64,000 nucleotides of DNA from Azohydromonas australica DSM 1124 (GTDB lineage Bacteria; Pseudomonadota; Gammaproteobacteria; Burkholderiales; Burkholderiaceae_C). The stretch covers positions 1-64,000 of the forward strand of contig NZ_AUMO01000017.1 of assembly GCF_000430725.1 (NCBI RefSeq). The letters run 5' to 3'. Position numbers and translations under genes: made by a program. How positions within the stretch are numbered: the first letter of the stretch is position 1; every line of letters begins with the position of its first letter. Below the pieces are notes generated by a model. The model made no database searches. It had not been told where the DNA came from and saw only the letters and a program-made list of their open reading frames with translations. Positions 9,601 through 17,517 of this stretch are shown in pieces.

Positions 9601-10241
9601 GGCGCTACGCGTCGCTGGTGGACGAGGCCGCGGCGCGCGAGCGCGCCCTCGGCGCCGACGCCTCTCTGCCCTTCAGCCGCGCCGTGGCGCGCAGCCTGCT
9701 GAAGCTGATGGCCTACAAGGACGAGTACGAAGTCGCGCGGCTGTTTGCCGACGGCAGCTTCGAGCGCCGGCTGCGCCAGCAGTTCGAGGGCGACTTCAAG
9801 TTGCAATTCCACATGGCGCCGCCGCTGCTGGCGCGCGAGCGAGACGGCCGGCCGCCGTGCAAGTGGACGCTGGGCCCGTGGCTGCTGCCGCTGCTGCGGG
9901 TGCTGGCGCACGGCAAGGTGCTGCGCGGCACGGTGCTGGACCCCTTCGGCGCGACGGCCGAGCGGCGCCTGGAGCGCGAGCTGATCGCGTCATACGAGCA
10001 GCGCGTGCGCGAGCTGCTGCCGCTGCTGAGCGCGGAGAAGCTGCCGCTGGCCGTCGAGATCGCCCGGGTGCCGCTGAGCATGCGCGGCTACGGCCATGTG
10101 AAGGCCGCCGCCGTGGCGCAGGCGCGGCTGCGCGAGGCAGAGCTGCTGTACCGCTTCGACCCGGCGCACCACCCGCGCCCGGCGGCCTCGCGCGCGGCGG
10201 GGCAGATCCGCGGCATCCGGGTGACGGCGGGGGCGCATTAG
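6654..10241 (+). CDS. Indolepyruvate:ferredoxin oxidoreductase, single-chain form
   Basis: This 1,195-residue enzyme oxidatively decarboxylates aryl or branched 2-oxo acids to acyl-CoA while reducing ferredoxin. The N-terminal pyruvate-flavodoxin-type region contains RGFVSGYRGSPLG. The thiamine-diphosphate domain contains CAGCPHNTSTRVPEGS and GEGVDW. A cysteine cluster around residues 655-700 (CEGCGDC, then C, with a later C-x-x-x-x-x-C) resembles an iron-sulfur site. A fused gamma domain begins at GVGGTGVVTVGALV, and a C-terminal extension completes the chain. The ATG at 6654 is preceded by GGGGAG; the longer frame starts 12 codons earlier without a good site. The divergent Lrp gene is the likely regulator. 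Fused versions are typical of Proteobacteria, unlike the two-subunit archaeal enzyme. Confidence 0.93.
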   Translation: MTTQQQTSQPSSFPALQDYRLDDALWAGGGRVFLNGTQALVRLLLMQRRRDAAAGLDTRGFVSGYRGSPLGLVDQTLWQAGERLQAEGVRFLPAINEELGATAVLGTQRVESDPERTAQGVFALWYGKGPGVDRAADALKHGNAYGSSPHGGVLMVAGDDHGCVSSSMPHQSDQLFQSLHAPVLSPSSVAEILEFGLYGWALSRFSGCWVGLTALSEVVESGATVDLDLVQARAAAWVDAELVRTLSGFTPPADGLHYRWPDFPSLKIEERLHLKLDAVRAFARVNSIDRRVVEAREARVGVLTAGKAHHDFMEVLRRLDVSTETLAAHGIRVQKLGLTYPIEPRRALDFCEGLSEVLVIEEKGPVVETQLRELLFNRARRPAVVGKRDAQDQPLVSALGELRPSRLIELVANWLVKHCPDLDRRALVRDFTLPELLHNEADSVKRMPWFCAGCPHNTSTRVPEGSKAHAGIGCHFMANWMQRDTEGLIQMGGEGVDWVSHSLFTRVPHLFQNLGDGTYAHSGLLAIRQAVAAGTTMTYKVLFNDAVAMTGGQPVDAPISVDGLARQVEAEGVRQIAVVSDDIGKYARQHDRFPAGTTFHDRAELDAVQRRLREVAGVTVLIYEQTCAAEKRRRRKRGTLADPARRLFINEEVCEGCGDCSVQSNCVAVQPHETALGRKRRIDQAACNKDYSCANGFCPSFVSVLGAKPRRKVGSLTDLGAFVRKVDDLPRPAPHGWDGPYDLLITGVGGTGVVTVGALVAMAAHLEGKSASVLDFMGFAQKGGSVLSHVRLADRAERLNQVRIDSQQADALLACELVVGASPDALQTVRRGRTRVLANVHEVPVDEYLRNPDASLRVPQLLQKFHFAAGEELTETLDAQALCETFMGDTVAANILVLGYAWQRGLVPVSLEALRRAIELNGVAVQANELAFSLGRLAAGDPRALLALGNAAVETPPAEEPLEALRARGIELLTAWQNAAWARRYASLVDEAAARERALGADASLPFSRAVARSLLKLMAYKDEYEVARLFADGSFERRLRQQFEGDFKLQFHMAPPLLARERDGRPPCKWTLGPWLLPLLRVLAHGKVLRGTVLDPFGATAERRLERELIASYEQRVRELLPLLSAEKLPLAVEIARVPLSMRGYGHVKAAAVAQARLREAELLYRFDPAHHPRPAASRAAGQIRGIRVTAGAH

Positions 10242-10311
10242 CCCTGCACGGCCGCCCCGCAGACCCTGCGCTAGCCTTGCCCCCCTCAACACTCGAACGA
10301 GGGAGAAAGAC

Positions 10312-11319
10312 ATGCAAGGCATCGTGTTGCGCGCCCCTGGCGGGCTGGAGCGCCTGGAATCCACCACCCTGCCCGACCCCGGCGCGCCCGGCCCCGGGCA
10401 GATCCGCGTGCGGCTGCACGCTAGCTCGCTCAACTACCACGACTACGCCGTGGCACTGGGCGCGATTCCCGCCGCGGACGGCCGCATTCCCATGGCCGAC
10501 GGCGCCGGCGTGGTCGAGGCCGTGGGCGACGGCGTGGACGAGTTCGCCGTGGGCGACGCGGTGGTGTCGGGCTTCTTCCCGACCTGGCTCGAAGGCCCGG
10601 CGCGCGTGAGCGACTTCTCCACCGTGCCCGGCGACGGCGTCGACGGCTACGCGCGCGAGGCGGTGGTCGTGCCCGCCACCTGGTTCACCCGCGCCCCGCG
10701 CGGCTACAGCCACGCGGAGGCCGCCACGCTCACCACCGCCGGCCTCACGGCCTGGCGCGCGCTGGCGGTGGAAGGCCAGCTCAAGGCCGGCGACACGGTG
10801 CTGGTGCAGGGCAGCGGCGGCGTGTCGGTGTTCGCGCTGCAGCTGGCCAAGGCCATGGGCGCGCGCGTCATCGCCACCTCCTCCTCCGACGAGAAGCTGG
10901 AGCGGCTGCGCGCGCTGGGCGCCGACCACCTCATCAACTACCGCCAGCACGCCGACTGGGGCCGCCTGGCGCGCGAGTGGACCGGCGGCGTGGGCGTGGA
11001 CCACGTGGTGGAAGTGGGCGGCCCGGCGACGCTGGCGCAGTCCATCGAGGCGGTGCGCGTGGGCGGCCACATCGCGCTCATCGGCGTGCTCACGGGTATG
11101 GTCGGCGAGGTGCCCACCTTCGCGCTGATGGCCAAGCAGGCGCGGCTGCAGGGCCTGATCGTCGGCAGCCGGCGCATGCAGCAGGAGTTCGTCGCCGCGC
11201 TGGAAGCCACCGGCATCCGCCCGGTGATCGACTCGACCTACGCGCTGCAGGAGCTGGCCGACGCCTTCCGCCACCAGGGCGCCGGGGCGCACTTCGGGAA
11301 GATCTGCGTGTCGATCTGA
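10312..11319 (+). CDS. MDR-family NAD(P)-dependent alcohol dehydrogenase or quinone reductase
   Basis: This 335-residue medium-chain dehydrogenase/reductase has an N-terminal GroES-like fold (ASSLNYHDYAVALG, then ADGAGVVEAVGDGV) and a Rossmann domain with VQGSGGVSVFALQLAKAMGA. The classical catalytic and structural zinc cysteines are not evident, which points towards the quinone-oxidoreductase/zinc-independent side of the family. A GAGGGAG sequence lies about 8 bases before the ATG. It follows the indolepyruvate oxidoreductase by 70 bases and may be co-transcribed. It abuts the convergent BLUF gene with no spacing. The substrate is unknown. Confidence 0.88.
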   Translation: MQGIVLRAPGGLERLESTTLPDPGAPGPGQIRVRLHASSLNYHDYAVALGAIPAADGRIPMADGAGVVEAVGDGVDEFAVGDAVVSGFFPTWLEGPARVSDFSTVPGDGVDGYAREAVVVPATWFTRAPRGYSHAEAATLTTAGLTAWRALAVEGQLKAGDTVLVQGSGGVSVFALQLAKAMGARVIATSSSDEKLERLRALGADHLINYRQHADWGRLAREWTGGVGVDHVVEVGGPATLAQSIEAVRVGGHIALIGVLTGMVGEVPTFALMAKQARLQGLIVGSRRMQQEFVAALEATGIRPVIDSTYALQELADAFRHQGAGAHFGKICVSI

Positions 11320-11784
11320 TCAGGCCACGGCCAGCCCGTTGTTGCGGCTGTAGTGGCGCAGCAGCTCCAGCGCCACGCCGGGACGGGCGCGCAGGCGGGA
11401 CTCGTCGAAGCCTTGCTGGAACAGCGGGGCGAGCTCGGCCGGCAGCCCGTCGTCCTGTGCCGGCGGGTCCGCCGCCGCCTCGTCGTCGAGGCAGCGGTAG
11501 GCCATGGCCCAGTCCGCGAAGGTGCGCTCCGCCACCGGTCCGTGCACAAGCACCGTGACGCGGCGGTGGCGGTCGTCGCGCCGCACGCGATCGAACAGCG
11601 CCTTCACGGCCTCTTCCTCGCCTTCGAGCAGCTGCATGAAGCCGCCGCGCGCGTACAGCAGCATCCCGGTGACGCCCAGCGCGCGGTTGCGCCGCACGGA
11701 CGTGGCCAGCAGTGCCTGCAACTCGGCGCGCGTGGGCTCGTCACGGCTCACCATGCTGATGTAGACGACCTGGTACAGCGCCAT
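11320..11784 (-). CDS. BLUF-domain blue-light sensor protein
   Basis: This 154-residue protein consists of a BLUF domain (residues 3-95 or so) and a short C-terminal helical tail with no recognised output domain. BLUF domains bind FAD and respond to blue light through a Tyr-Gln switch. The key residues are all present: Tyr8 (VVYIS), Asn33 (RRNRALGVTG), Gln51 (FMQLLEG), and Trp92/Met94 (FADWAMAY). Short BLUF proteins act by binding a partner. None is identifiable here, since the neighbours are a dehydrogenase and DAHP synthase. A terminator-like hairpin separates it from the upstream aroG on the same strand, so it probably has its own promoter in 11785-11846. Confidence 0.9.
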   Translation of the reverse strand: MALYQVVYISMVSRDEPTRAELQALLATSVRRNRALGVTGMLLYARGGFMQLLEGEEEAVKALFDRVRRDDRHRRVTVLVHGPVAERTFADWAMAYRCLDDEAAADPPAQDDGLPAELAPLFQQGFDESRLRARPGVALELLRHYSRNNGLAVA

Positions 11785-11846
11785 GGACTGCCCTCCGTGA
11801 TGTCGGCGGATCGGGTCATGTCCGTCCGGCTGCCGAGGCCGGGCAG

Positions 11847-11884
11847 AAAACAGCGCGTCTGTTTGTTACAGCAACAGGACGCGC
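11847..11884 (-). terminator. Intrinsic terminator after DAHP synthase gene
   Basis: On the minus strand a 7-base GC stem (GCGCGTC pairing with GACGCGC, at 11878-11884 and 11853-11859) is followed by a T-rich tail, TGTTTT. It lies 55 bases beyond the aroG stop codon and before the BLUF start, in the correct orientation to end aroG transcripts. Confidence 0.65.
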
Positions 11885-11938
11885 ATTCTTGGATGCCGCA
11901 CCTTTCCGGTGCCTGACGTTTCAGCGGCGTGCGGTGCT

Positions 11939-13069
11939 TCAGCCCTGCGCCGCCGCGCGCCGCTGGGCCACGGCCTCGGCCAGGCGCCGCAGCACCCCGG
12001 CCGTCTGCGCCCAACCGATGCACGCGTCGGTGACGGACACGCCGCGCTGCAGCGCAACGCCCGGCTTCAGGTCCTGGCGGCCCTCCTCCAGGTGGCTCTC
12101 GATCATCAGCCCCGCGATGCGGCGCTCGCCCGCGGCGATGCGCGCGGCGATGTCGTCCGACACCTCGATCTGCCGCCGGTGCTGCTTGGCGGAGTTGGCG
12201 TGCGAGCAGTCCACCATCAGCGTCTCGCGCAGGCCGGCCTTGGCCAGGGCCGCGCAGGCGGCGTCGATGCTGGCGGCGTCGTAGTTGGGGCCGCGCGAGC
12301 CGCCGCGCAGGATGACGTGGCAGTCGTCGTTGCCGCGGGTCTCGAAGATGGCGGCCTGGCCCATCTTGGTCATGCCCATGAAGGCGTGCGGCGCGCGCGC
12401 GGCCTGCAGCGCGTCCACCGCCACCTGCACCCCGCCGTCGGTGCCGTTCTTGAAGCCCACCGGGCAGCTCAGGCCCGAGGCCAGCTGGCGGTGGCTCTGG
12501 CTCTCGGTGGTGCGCGCGCCGATGGCGCCCCAGCTCACCAGGTCGGCGATGTACTGCGGGCTCAGCAGGTCCAGGAACTCGGTGCCGCAGGGCAGTCCCA
12601 GCGCGGAAATCTCAAGCAGCAGTTCCCGGGCTTTGCGCAGCCCCTCGTTGATGCGGAAGCTGCCGTCCAGGCGCGGATCGTTGATGAAGCCCTTCCAGCC
12701 CACGGTGGTGCGCGGCTTCTCGAAGTACACGCGCATGACCAGCAGCAGCTCGCCCTTGAGCTCCTCGTCGAGCGCCTTGAGGCGGTGGGCGTACTCCATG
12801 GCCTGGCCGTGGTCGTGGATGGAGCACGGCCCCACGACGACCAGCAGCCGGTCGTCGCGCCCGCGCAGCACGTCGGCGGTGGCGCGGCGGGCGTTCTCCA
12901 CCAGCGCCAGCACCGCGTCGGACACCGGCACCTCGTCCAGCAGCAGCGCCGGCGAGATGAGCGGACGCACCGCGCCGATGCGCACGTCGTCGATGCGCGT
13001 GAGGTCCTGCGTGGAGTCGGCGCTGCCGGCTTCGTGGTCGTGCTGGGGGTCGTCGATGCGTTGGGTCAT
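11939..13069 (-). CDS. aroG: 3-deoxy-7-phosphoheptulonate synthase, class I
   Basis: This 376-residue enzyme condenses phosphoenolpyruvate with erythrose-4-phosphate in the first step of the shikimate pathway in the cytosol. Signature blocks are VVGPCSIHDHGQAMEYAHRL, VMRVYFEKPRTTVGWKGFIN, TESQSHRQLASGLSCPVGFK, and the metal/substrate region ILRGGSRGPNY followed by VDCSHANSAKQH. Its length matches E. coli AroF/AroG/AroH paralogues. Which amino acid inhibits it cannot be judged here. The start at 13069 gives the normal N-terminus; the ribosome-binding site is weak. It lies 23 bases downstream of the FAD-linked oxidase gene on the same strand, so the two may share a transcript. Confidence 0.95.
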   Translation of the reverse strand: MTQRIDDPQHDHEAGSADSTQDLTRIDDVRIGAVRPLISPALLLDEVPVSDAVLALVENARRATADVLRGRDDRLLVVVGPCSIHDHGQAMEYAHRLKALDEELKGELLLVMRVYFEKPRTTVGWKGFINDPRLDGSFRINEGLRKARELLLEISALGLPCGTEFLDLLSPQYIADLVSWGAIGARTTESQSHRQLASGLSCPVGFKNGTDGGVQVAVDALQAARAPHAFMGMTKMGQAAIFETRGNDDCHVILRGGSRGPNYDAASIDAACAALAKAGLRETLMVDCSHANSAKQHRRQIEVSDDIAARIAAGERRIAGLMIESHLEEGRQDLKPGVALQRGVSVTDACIGWAQTAGVLRRLAEAVAQRRAAAQG

Positions 13070-13092
13070 GGCGCGGGCCTGGACTGCGGGGG

Positions 13093-14523
13093 TCAAAGGT
13101 CGAAGATTTTCCCCGGATTGAGGATGTTCTTCGGGTCCAGCGCCCGCTTGATGGTGCGCATCAGGTCCACCGCGCCGGCGCCGGCCTCCTCCACCAGGAA
13201 GCCCATCTTGTGCAGCCCCACGCCGTGCTCGCCGCTGCAGGTGCCGTCGAGCTGCAGCGCGCGGTGCACGAGCTTGTGGTTGAGGTCCTCGGCCAGCGCG
13301 CGCTCCTCGGCGCTGTTGGCGTCGATCAGGTAGCCGAAGTGGAAGTTGCCGTCGCCCACGTGGCCCACCAGGAAGTACGGCAGCCCGGAGGCGTCCACCT
13401 CCGCCACCGAGTCCAGCAGGCAGTCCGCCAGGCGCGAGATGGGCACGCAGGTGTCGGTGGACATCACGCGGCAGCCCGGGCGCGACTGGATCGCGGCGAA
13501 GTAGGCGTTGTGCCGCGCCGTCCACAGCCGCGTGCGCTCCTCCGGCGTGCTGGCCCACTCGAAGGCCTGGCCGCCGAACTCGGCCGCGATCTCCTGCACC
13601 GTCTCGGCCTGCTCCTTCACGCCCGCGGGCGAGCCGTGGAACTCCATCAGCAGCATGGGCTCCTCGCGCAGGCTGAGCTTGGAGTGCACGTTGACCATGC
13701 GCACCGTGTTGGCGTCGATCAGCTCCACGCGCGCGATGGGCACGCCGAGCTGGATGGTCTGGATCACCGTGCGCACCGCGGCCTCGATGCTCGGGAAGGA
13801 GCACACCGCCGCCGACACCGCCTCGGGCAGCGGGTACAGCTTGAGCGTGATCTCGGTGATCACGCCCAGCGTGCCCTCGCTGCCCACCATCAGCCGCGTC
13901 AGGTCGTAGCCGGCGCTGCTCTTGCGGGCGCGGGTGCCGGTGCGAACGATCCTGCCGTCGGCGGTCACGACTTCCAGCGCCAGCACGTTCTCGCGCATGG
14001 TCCCGTAGCGCACGGCGTTGGTGCCTGAGGCGCGCGTGGCGCACATGCCGCCGATGGAGGCGTCGGCGCCGGGGTCGATGGGGAAGAACAGGCCCGTGGA
14101 GCGCAGTTCGTCGTTGAGCCGCTTGCGCGTGATGCCGGGCTGCACCGTGACCGTGAGGTCGTCGGCGTCGATGGACAGCACCTGGTCCATGCGCGAGAGG
14201 TCCAGGCTGATGCCGCCCTGCACCGCCAGCAGGTGGCCCTCCAGCGAGGAGCCGGCGCCGTAGGGGATCAGCGGCACCTCGTACTGGCTGCACAAATCCA
14301 CCACCTCGGCCACCTCGGCGCTGCTCTGCGCGAACACCACCGCCGCCGGCGGCGGCACGGTGAAGGTGGACTCGTCGCTGCCGTGCTGCTCGCGCACGGC
14401 CTGCGCGGTGGAGCAGCGTGCGCCGAAGCGCGCCTGCAGCGTCTCGATCAGCGCCTGCGGCACCGGGCGCTGGCGGACCACGGGCAGCGCCGCCGCGGCG
14501 CGCTCGGAAACGGTGTCTTGCAT
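13093..14523 (-). CDS. FAD-binding D-lactate/2-hydroxyacid dehydrogenase (GlcD/Dld type)
   Basis: This 476-residue flavoprotein has an N-terminal FAD-binding type-4 domain (VPLIPYGAGSSLEGHLLAV, then DPGADASIGGMCATRASGTN) and a C-terminal FAD-linked oxidase domain ending in CSGEHGVGLHKMGFLVEE and DPKNILNPGKIFDL. The family oxidises D-lactate, glycolate or related 2-hydroxyacids and passes electrons to cytochromes or quinones. The ATG at 14523 is preceded by GGAG on the minus strand, so the longer frame to 14580 was not used. Among homologues it looks most like cytochrome-linked D-lactate dehydrogenase, but glycolate cannot be excluded. It is divergent from the nitronate monooxygenase gene across about 230 bases. 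Confidence 0.87.
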   Translation of the reverse strand: MQDTVSERAAAALPVVRQRPVPQALIETLQARFGARCSTAQAVREQHGSDESTFTVPPPAAVVFAQSSAEVAEVVDLCSQYEVPLIPYGAGSSLEGHLLAVQGGISLDLSRMDQVLSIDADDLTVTVQPGITRKRLNDELRSTGLFFPIDPGADASIGGMCATRASGTNAVRYGTMRENVLALEVVTADGRIVRTGTRARKSSAGYDLTRLMVGSEGTLGVITEITLKLYPLPEAVSAAVCSFPSIEAAVRTVIQTIQLGVPIARVELIDANTVRMVNVHSKLSLREEPMLLMEFHGSPAGVKEQAETVQEIAAEFGGQAFEWASTPEERTRLWTARHNAYFAAIQSRPGCRVMSTDTCVPISRLADCLLDSVAEVDASGLPYFLVGHVGDGNFHFGYLIDANSAEERALAEDLNHKLVHRALQLDGTCSGEHGVGLHKMGFLVEEAGAGAVDLMRTIKRALDPKNILNPGKIFDL

Positions 14524-14753
14524 AGGGTGTCTCCGTGGAATCGGCCGGCGACTGGCGGCCGGCTCGCAAGGGGAAGCCAACGACTATAGGCCCGGGTCCG
14601 CGGCCCTTCCGGCGCCCAGGCAGCGGCCGGCCGGGGCCGTCCCACGTCGTGAACGCAGGCCTGGGCACGGACCGCCGACACGCCGGTGCACCGCCCAGCG
14701 GACCGGGCTCGCGCCGCGCCCTGAAAATCGGCGTCCACACCGAAGGAGACGCC

Positions 14754-15791
14754 ATGCACCTCGCCCAATGGCTCGGAACCGAGCTCCCGCTGATCCAGGC
14801 CCCGATGGCCGGCAACCAGGACAGCGCGCTCGCCATCGCCGTCAGCAACGCCGGCGGCCTGGGCTCGCTGCCCTGCGCCATGCTCACGCCCGAGGCACTG
14901 CACGCCGAGCTGTCCGAAATCCAGGGCGCCACGCGCCGTCCCTACAACGTCAATTTCTTCGCCCATACGCCGCCCGAGCCCGATGCGGCGCGCGAGCAGC
15001 GCTGGCGCGAAACCCTGGCGCCCTATCACGCCGAATTCGGCATCGATCCGGCCGACATTCCCGCCGGCCCCGGCCGCGCCCCCTTCAGCGCCGAATTCGC
15101 CGACGTGCTGGCGGAATTCCGCCCGCCGGTGGTGAGCTTTCATTTCGGCCTGCCGGCGCCGGATTTGTTGGCCCGCGTGAAAAGCTGGGGCGCCAAGGTG
15201 CTGAGCTCCGCCACCACCGTCGAGGAAGCCGTGTGGCTGGAGGCGAATGGCGCCGATGCCGTCATCGCCCAGGGCCTGGAAGCCGGCGGCCACCGCGGCC
15301 ACTTCCTGAGCGACGACCTCACCAAGCAGCTCGGCACCTTCGCACTGGTGCCGCAGGTGGTGAAGGCGGTGCGGGTGCCCGTCATCGCCGCCGGCGGCAT
15401 CGCCGACGCCGCCGGCGTGCGCGCCGCGATGGCGCTGGGCGCGGCCGGCGTGCAGGTCGGCACGGCCTACCTGCTGGCCGAGGAAGCCACCACCAGCGCG
15501 GTGCTCCGCGCCGCGCTGCAGAGCGAAGCGGCCCGCCACACGGCGCTGACGAACCTTTTCACCGGTCGGCCGGCGCGCGGGATCGTCAACCGGCTGATGC
15601 GCGAGATCGGCCCGATCTCGGCCGCGGCGCCGGTCTTCCCGCTGGCGACGGCGGCCGTGGCACCGCTGCGGGCCCGGAACGAGGCACAGGGGTCCGGGGA
15701 GTTTTCGCCGCTGTGGGCGGGGCAGAACGCCAGCCAGTGCGCACGGAGCTCGGCGGCCGACATCACCAAGGCTCTTTTTCAACAGTCCTGA
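14754..15791 (+). CDS. Nitronate monooxygenase (2-nitropropane dioxygenase family)
   Basis: This 345-residue FMN-dependent TIM-barrel enzyme oxidises alkyl nitronates such as propionate-3-nitronate. The N-terminal block LIQAPMAGNQDSALAIAVSN, the central VISFHFG-like segment (PPVVSFHFGLP), the catalytic-His region GLEAGGHRGHFL, and the phosphate-binding AAGGIADAAGVRAAMALGA are all recognisable class I features. The ATG at 14754 has an AAGGAG sequence 7 bases upstream, so the long upstream extension of the frame is not coding. The C-terminus is followed by about 300 bases without a convincing gene. Confidence 0.92.
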   Translation: MHLAQWLGTELPLIQAPMAGNQDSALAIAVSNAGGLGSLPCAMLTPEALHAELSEIQGATRRPYNVNFFAHTPPEPDAAREQRWRETLAPYHAEFGIDPADIPAGPGRAPFSAEFADVLAEFRPPVVSFHFGLPAPDLLARVKSWGAKVLSSATTVEEAVWLEANGADAVIAQGLEAGGHRGHFLSDDLTKQLGTFALVPQVVKAVRVPVIAAGGIADAAGVRAAMALGAAGVQVGTAYLLAEEATTSAVLRAALQSEAARHTALTNLFTGRPARGIVNRLMREIGPISAAAPVFPLATAAVAPLRARNEAQGSGEFSPLWAGQNASQCARSSAADITKALFQQS

Positions 15792-16091
15792 GCCGGCAAG
15801 CGTCACGGCGACCGTTCACCGTGATGTCCGCCGCCCTCGCCCGCTGTCGCGGGCGATGGGACGGGCGCACCGCTGCTTCGGGCAGCGAGCCCCCGTTTGA
15901 GCCAACTCTTGTTACCCGCCACGACATCCTGAAAAACGTTCGGGCTTCAATGCCCGTTGCCGTGGCCGAAGAACGTTCCAGCAAGCCGGACCACGCACAG
16001 CCGCGACGCACGAGGAAACTCGTGCAGTTCGAGAAATACTGCCGCTCCGGCCTCCCCCGTCAGGGGACGGGGGATTCCACGACATCGACTT
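15792..16091. other. Intergenic region with a hairpin before a secreted-protein gene
   Basis: No gene is supported in these 300 bases. A short inverted repeat CGGGC/GCCCG lies near 15941-15956. A strong one, CCCCCGTC at 16054-16061 paired with GACGGGGG at 16066-16073, has a 4-base loop. The second ends 18 bases before the start codon of the secreted HExxH protein. It lacks a clear T-run, so it may be a leader structure and not a terminator. Confidence 0.4.
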
Positions 16092-16760
16092 ATGCGCTCT
16101 ACGTCCTGGCGCCTGCGCCTCGCTGTGTCCGGTTTTCTGTTTGCCGCTTCGGCAATTTGTCACGCCGCGCCGGCCGCCGTGACACCGAATACCGGCTGCC
16201 AGCCGCAGGTCAGCGTGCGCGCACTGCCGCTGACTTACATCGAGAATGATGCTGGCGACGTGCGCGCTGTCACGGCGTTGAATAGAAACTCCTCACTGCC
16301 GCTGACGCAGAACAGTTTCGGCCTGGGCTCCACCTACGCCGAAAGCCACGTCATCGTGAGCTGGAAAAAGGACGCCCAGGGCTGCCCGGCACTGGACCTG
16401 CAGGTGAGTTACCAGAAGACCGCCGTGCACATCGCCAGCGAATTGAAGGACAACGCCTGCGCCTTCGAGCACGTGCACGCGCACGAAATGAACCATTTGG
16501 CCATTTACCGGCGCTGGCTGGAAGAATCACCGCAGCGGATGGGCGAATTCTTCAAGCAGCGTTTCGAGTCCCTGACCGCCCTGGATTCCCTGAGCCGGAA
16601 TCAAGAAACCATTCGCCTCGCGCTGGTGGAATTCGGCCAGGTGCGCGCGCAGCACGATACCTTCGATTCCGAGGCCGAATATGATCACAACCAGGCCGTC
16701 TGCGACCGCTTCATTCCGAAAATGCTGGACCGCCTGAAAGCCGAGGGCAAACTGCCCTGA
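16092..16760 (+). CDS. Secreted protein with HExxH motif, DUF922-like putative metalloprotease
   Basis: The 222-residue product has an N-terminal signal peptide (hydrophobic LAVSGFLFAASAI, predicted cleavage after CHA near residue 25), so it should be periplasmic. A potential zinc site, H131-E-M-N-H135, sits in VHAHEMNHLAIYRRW. The combination of a small beta-rich first half with a YAESHVIVSWKK-type segment and the central HExxH resembles the DUF922 group of putative zinc proteases. The ATG at 16092 was chosen because it directly begins the signal peptide; no good ribosome-binding site is visible. No partner gene is evident. Protease activity is an inference from the motif alone. Confidence 0.7.
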   Translation: MRSTSWRLRLAVSGFLFAASAICHAAPAAVTPNTGCQPQVSVRALPLTYIENDAGDVRAVTALNRNSSLPLTQNSFGLGSTYAESHVIVSWKKDAQGCPALDLQVSYQKTAVHIASELKDNACAFEHVHAHEMNHLAIYRRWLEESPQRMGEFFKQRFESLTALDSLSRNQETIRLALVEFGQVRAQHDTFDSEAEYDHNQAVCDRFIPKMLDRLKAEGKLP

Positions 16761-16769
16761 TTCAGTTTT

Positions 16770-17336
16770 TCAGTTGAATCCCCGGCTGAGGAATTTCGAG
16801 CCCTTCAGCCCGAAACGCCAGAGCTCGTGCGCGGCCTTGGTGATGCCGATGCGCGGCCCCACCAGCAACTCCACCGGCTCGGCCGGGCCGGGCAGCAGCT
16901 CAAAGGGCGGCGCATCCAGCGGCAGCCCGTCCAGCGCGCGCGTGATGCCCAGCGCCTGCGCCAGCCGCCCGGGCCCCGCGCACAGCAGCTCCAGCTTTTC
17001 CACGCCGCGGCGCTCGCGCATGCGCTCCAGCCCGTGCGTGGGCTCCAGCGCCCGGATCAGCACCCCGGCGCCATGCCCGGGCTCGCGGCACACGAAATTC
17101 ATGCACCAGTGCATGCCGTAGGAGCGGTAGACGTAGGCATGCGCCGGCGGGCCGAACATGGAGGCGTTGCGCGGCGTCTTGCCCGCATACGTGTGCGAGG
17201 CCGGATCGGCCTGGTCGTAGGCCTCGGTCTCGGCAATGCGGCCCCCCACGCCGTCGATCAGCAGCGTCACGCCGATGAGCTGGCGCGCCACCAGCAGCGA
17301 GTCGGCCGAGAAATCGATGTCCACAAGCAAGGTCAT
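16770..17336 (-). CDS. DNA-3-methyladenine glycosylase (AAG/MPG family)
   Basis: This 188-residue monofunctional base-excision-repair enzyme removes alkylated purines and hypoxanthine from DNA. It contains the family active-site block AETEAYDQADPASHT with the catalytic Glu38 and the intercalating-region Tyr40, followed by KTPRNASMFGPPAHAYVYRSYG, and then VLIRALEP and CAGPGRLAQALGI. Its length is normal for bacterial members. The gene converges with the secreted HExxH gene (9 bases apart) and is divergent from the alpha-2-macroglobulin gene. Confidence 0.93.
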   Translation of the reverse strand: MTLLVDIDFSADSLLVARQLIGVTLLIDGVGGRIAETEAYDQADPASHTYAGKTPRNASMFGPPAHAYVYRSYGMHWCMNFVCREPGHGAGVLIRALEPTHGLERMRERRGVEKLELLCAGPGRLAQALGITRALDGLPLDAPPFELLPGPAEPVELLVGPRIGITKAAHELWRFGLKGSKFLSRGFN

Positions 17337-17517
17337 GCGCTGATTCTGGCAAGGGCCTTGCCACGCCCGGCCCGCCGCGCCGCCGGCGCCCCTGGTGCTG
17401 TTACGGATGGAGAAAGCTCCCGACGGCGACAGATCAAAACCGGTTGCTTTCGCCCATGGCGCCGGTCGGCGGCGCGGCTACCGTGTGCGTTCCACTTCCA
17501 CACGGAGGAGAAGGCCC

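Noticed and set aside
6612-9911. 1,099-residue minus-strand open frame
   Set aside because: It is antisense to the indolepyruvate oxidoreductase, with no recognisable domain.
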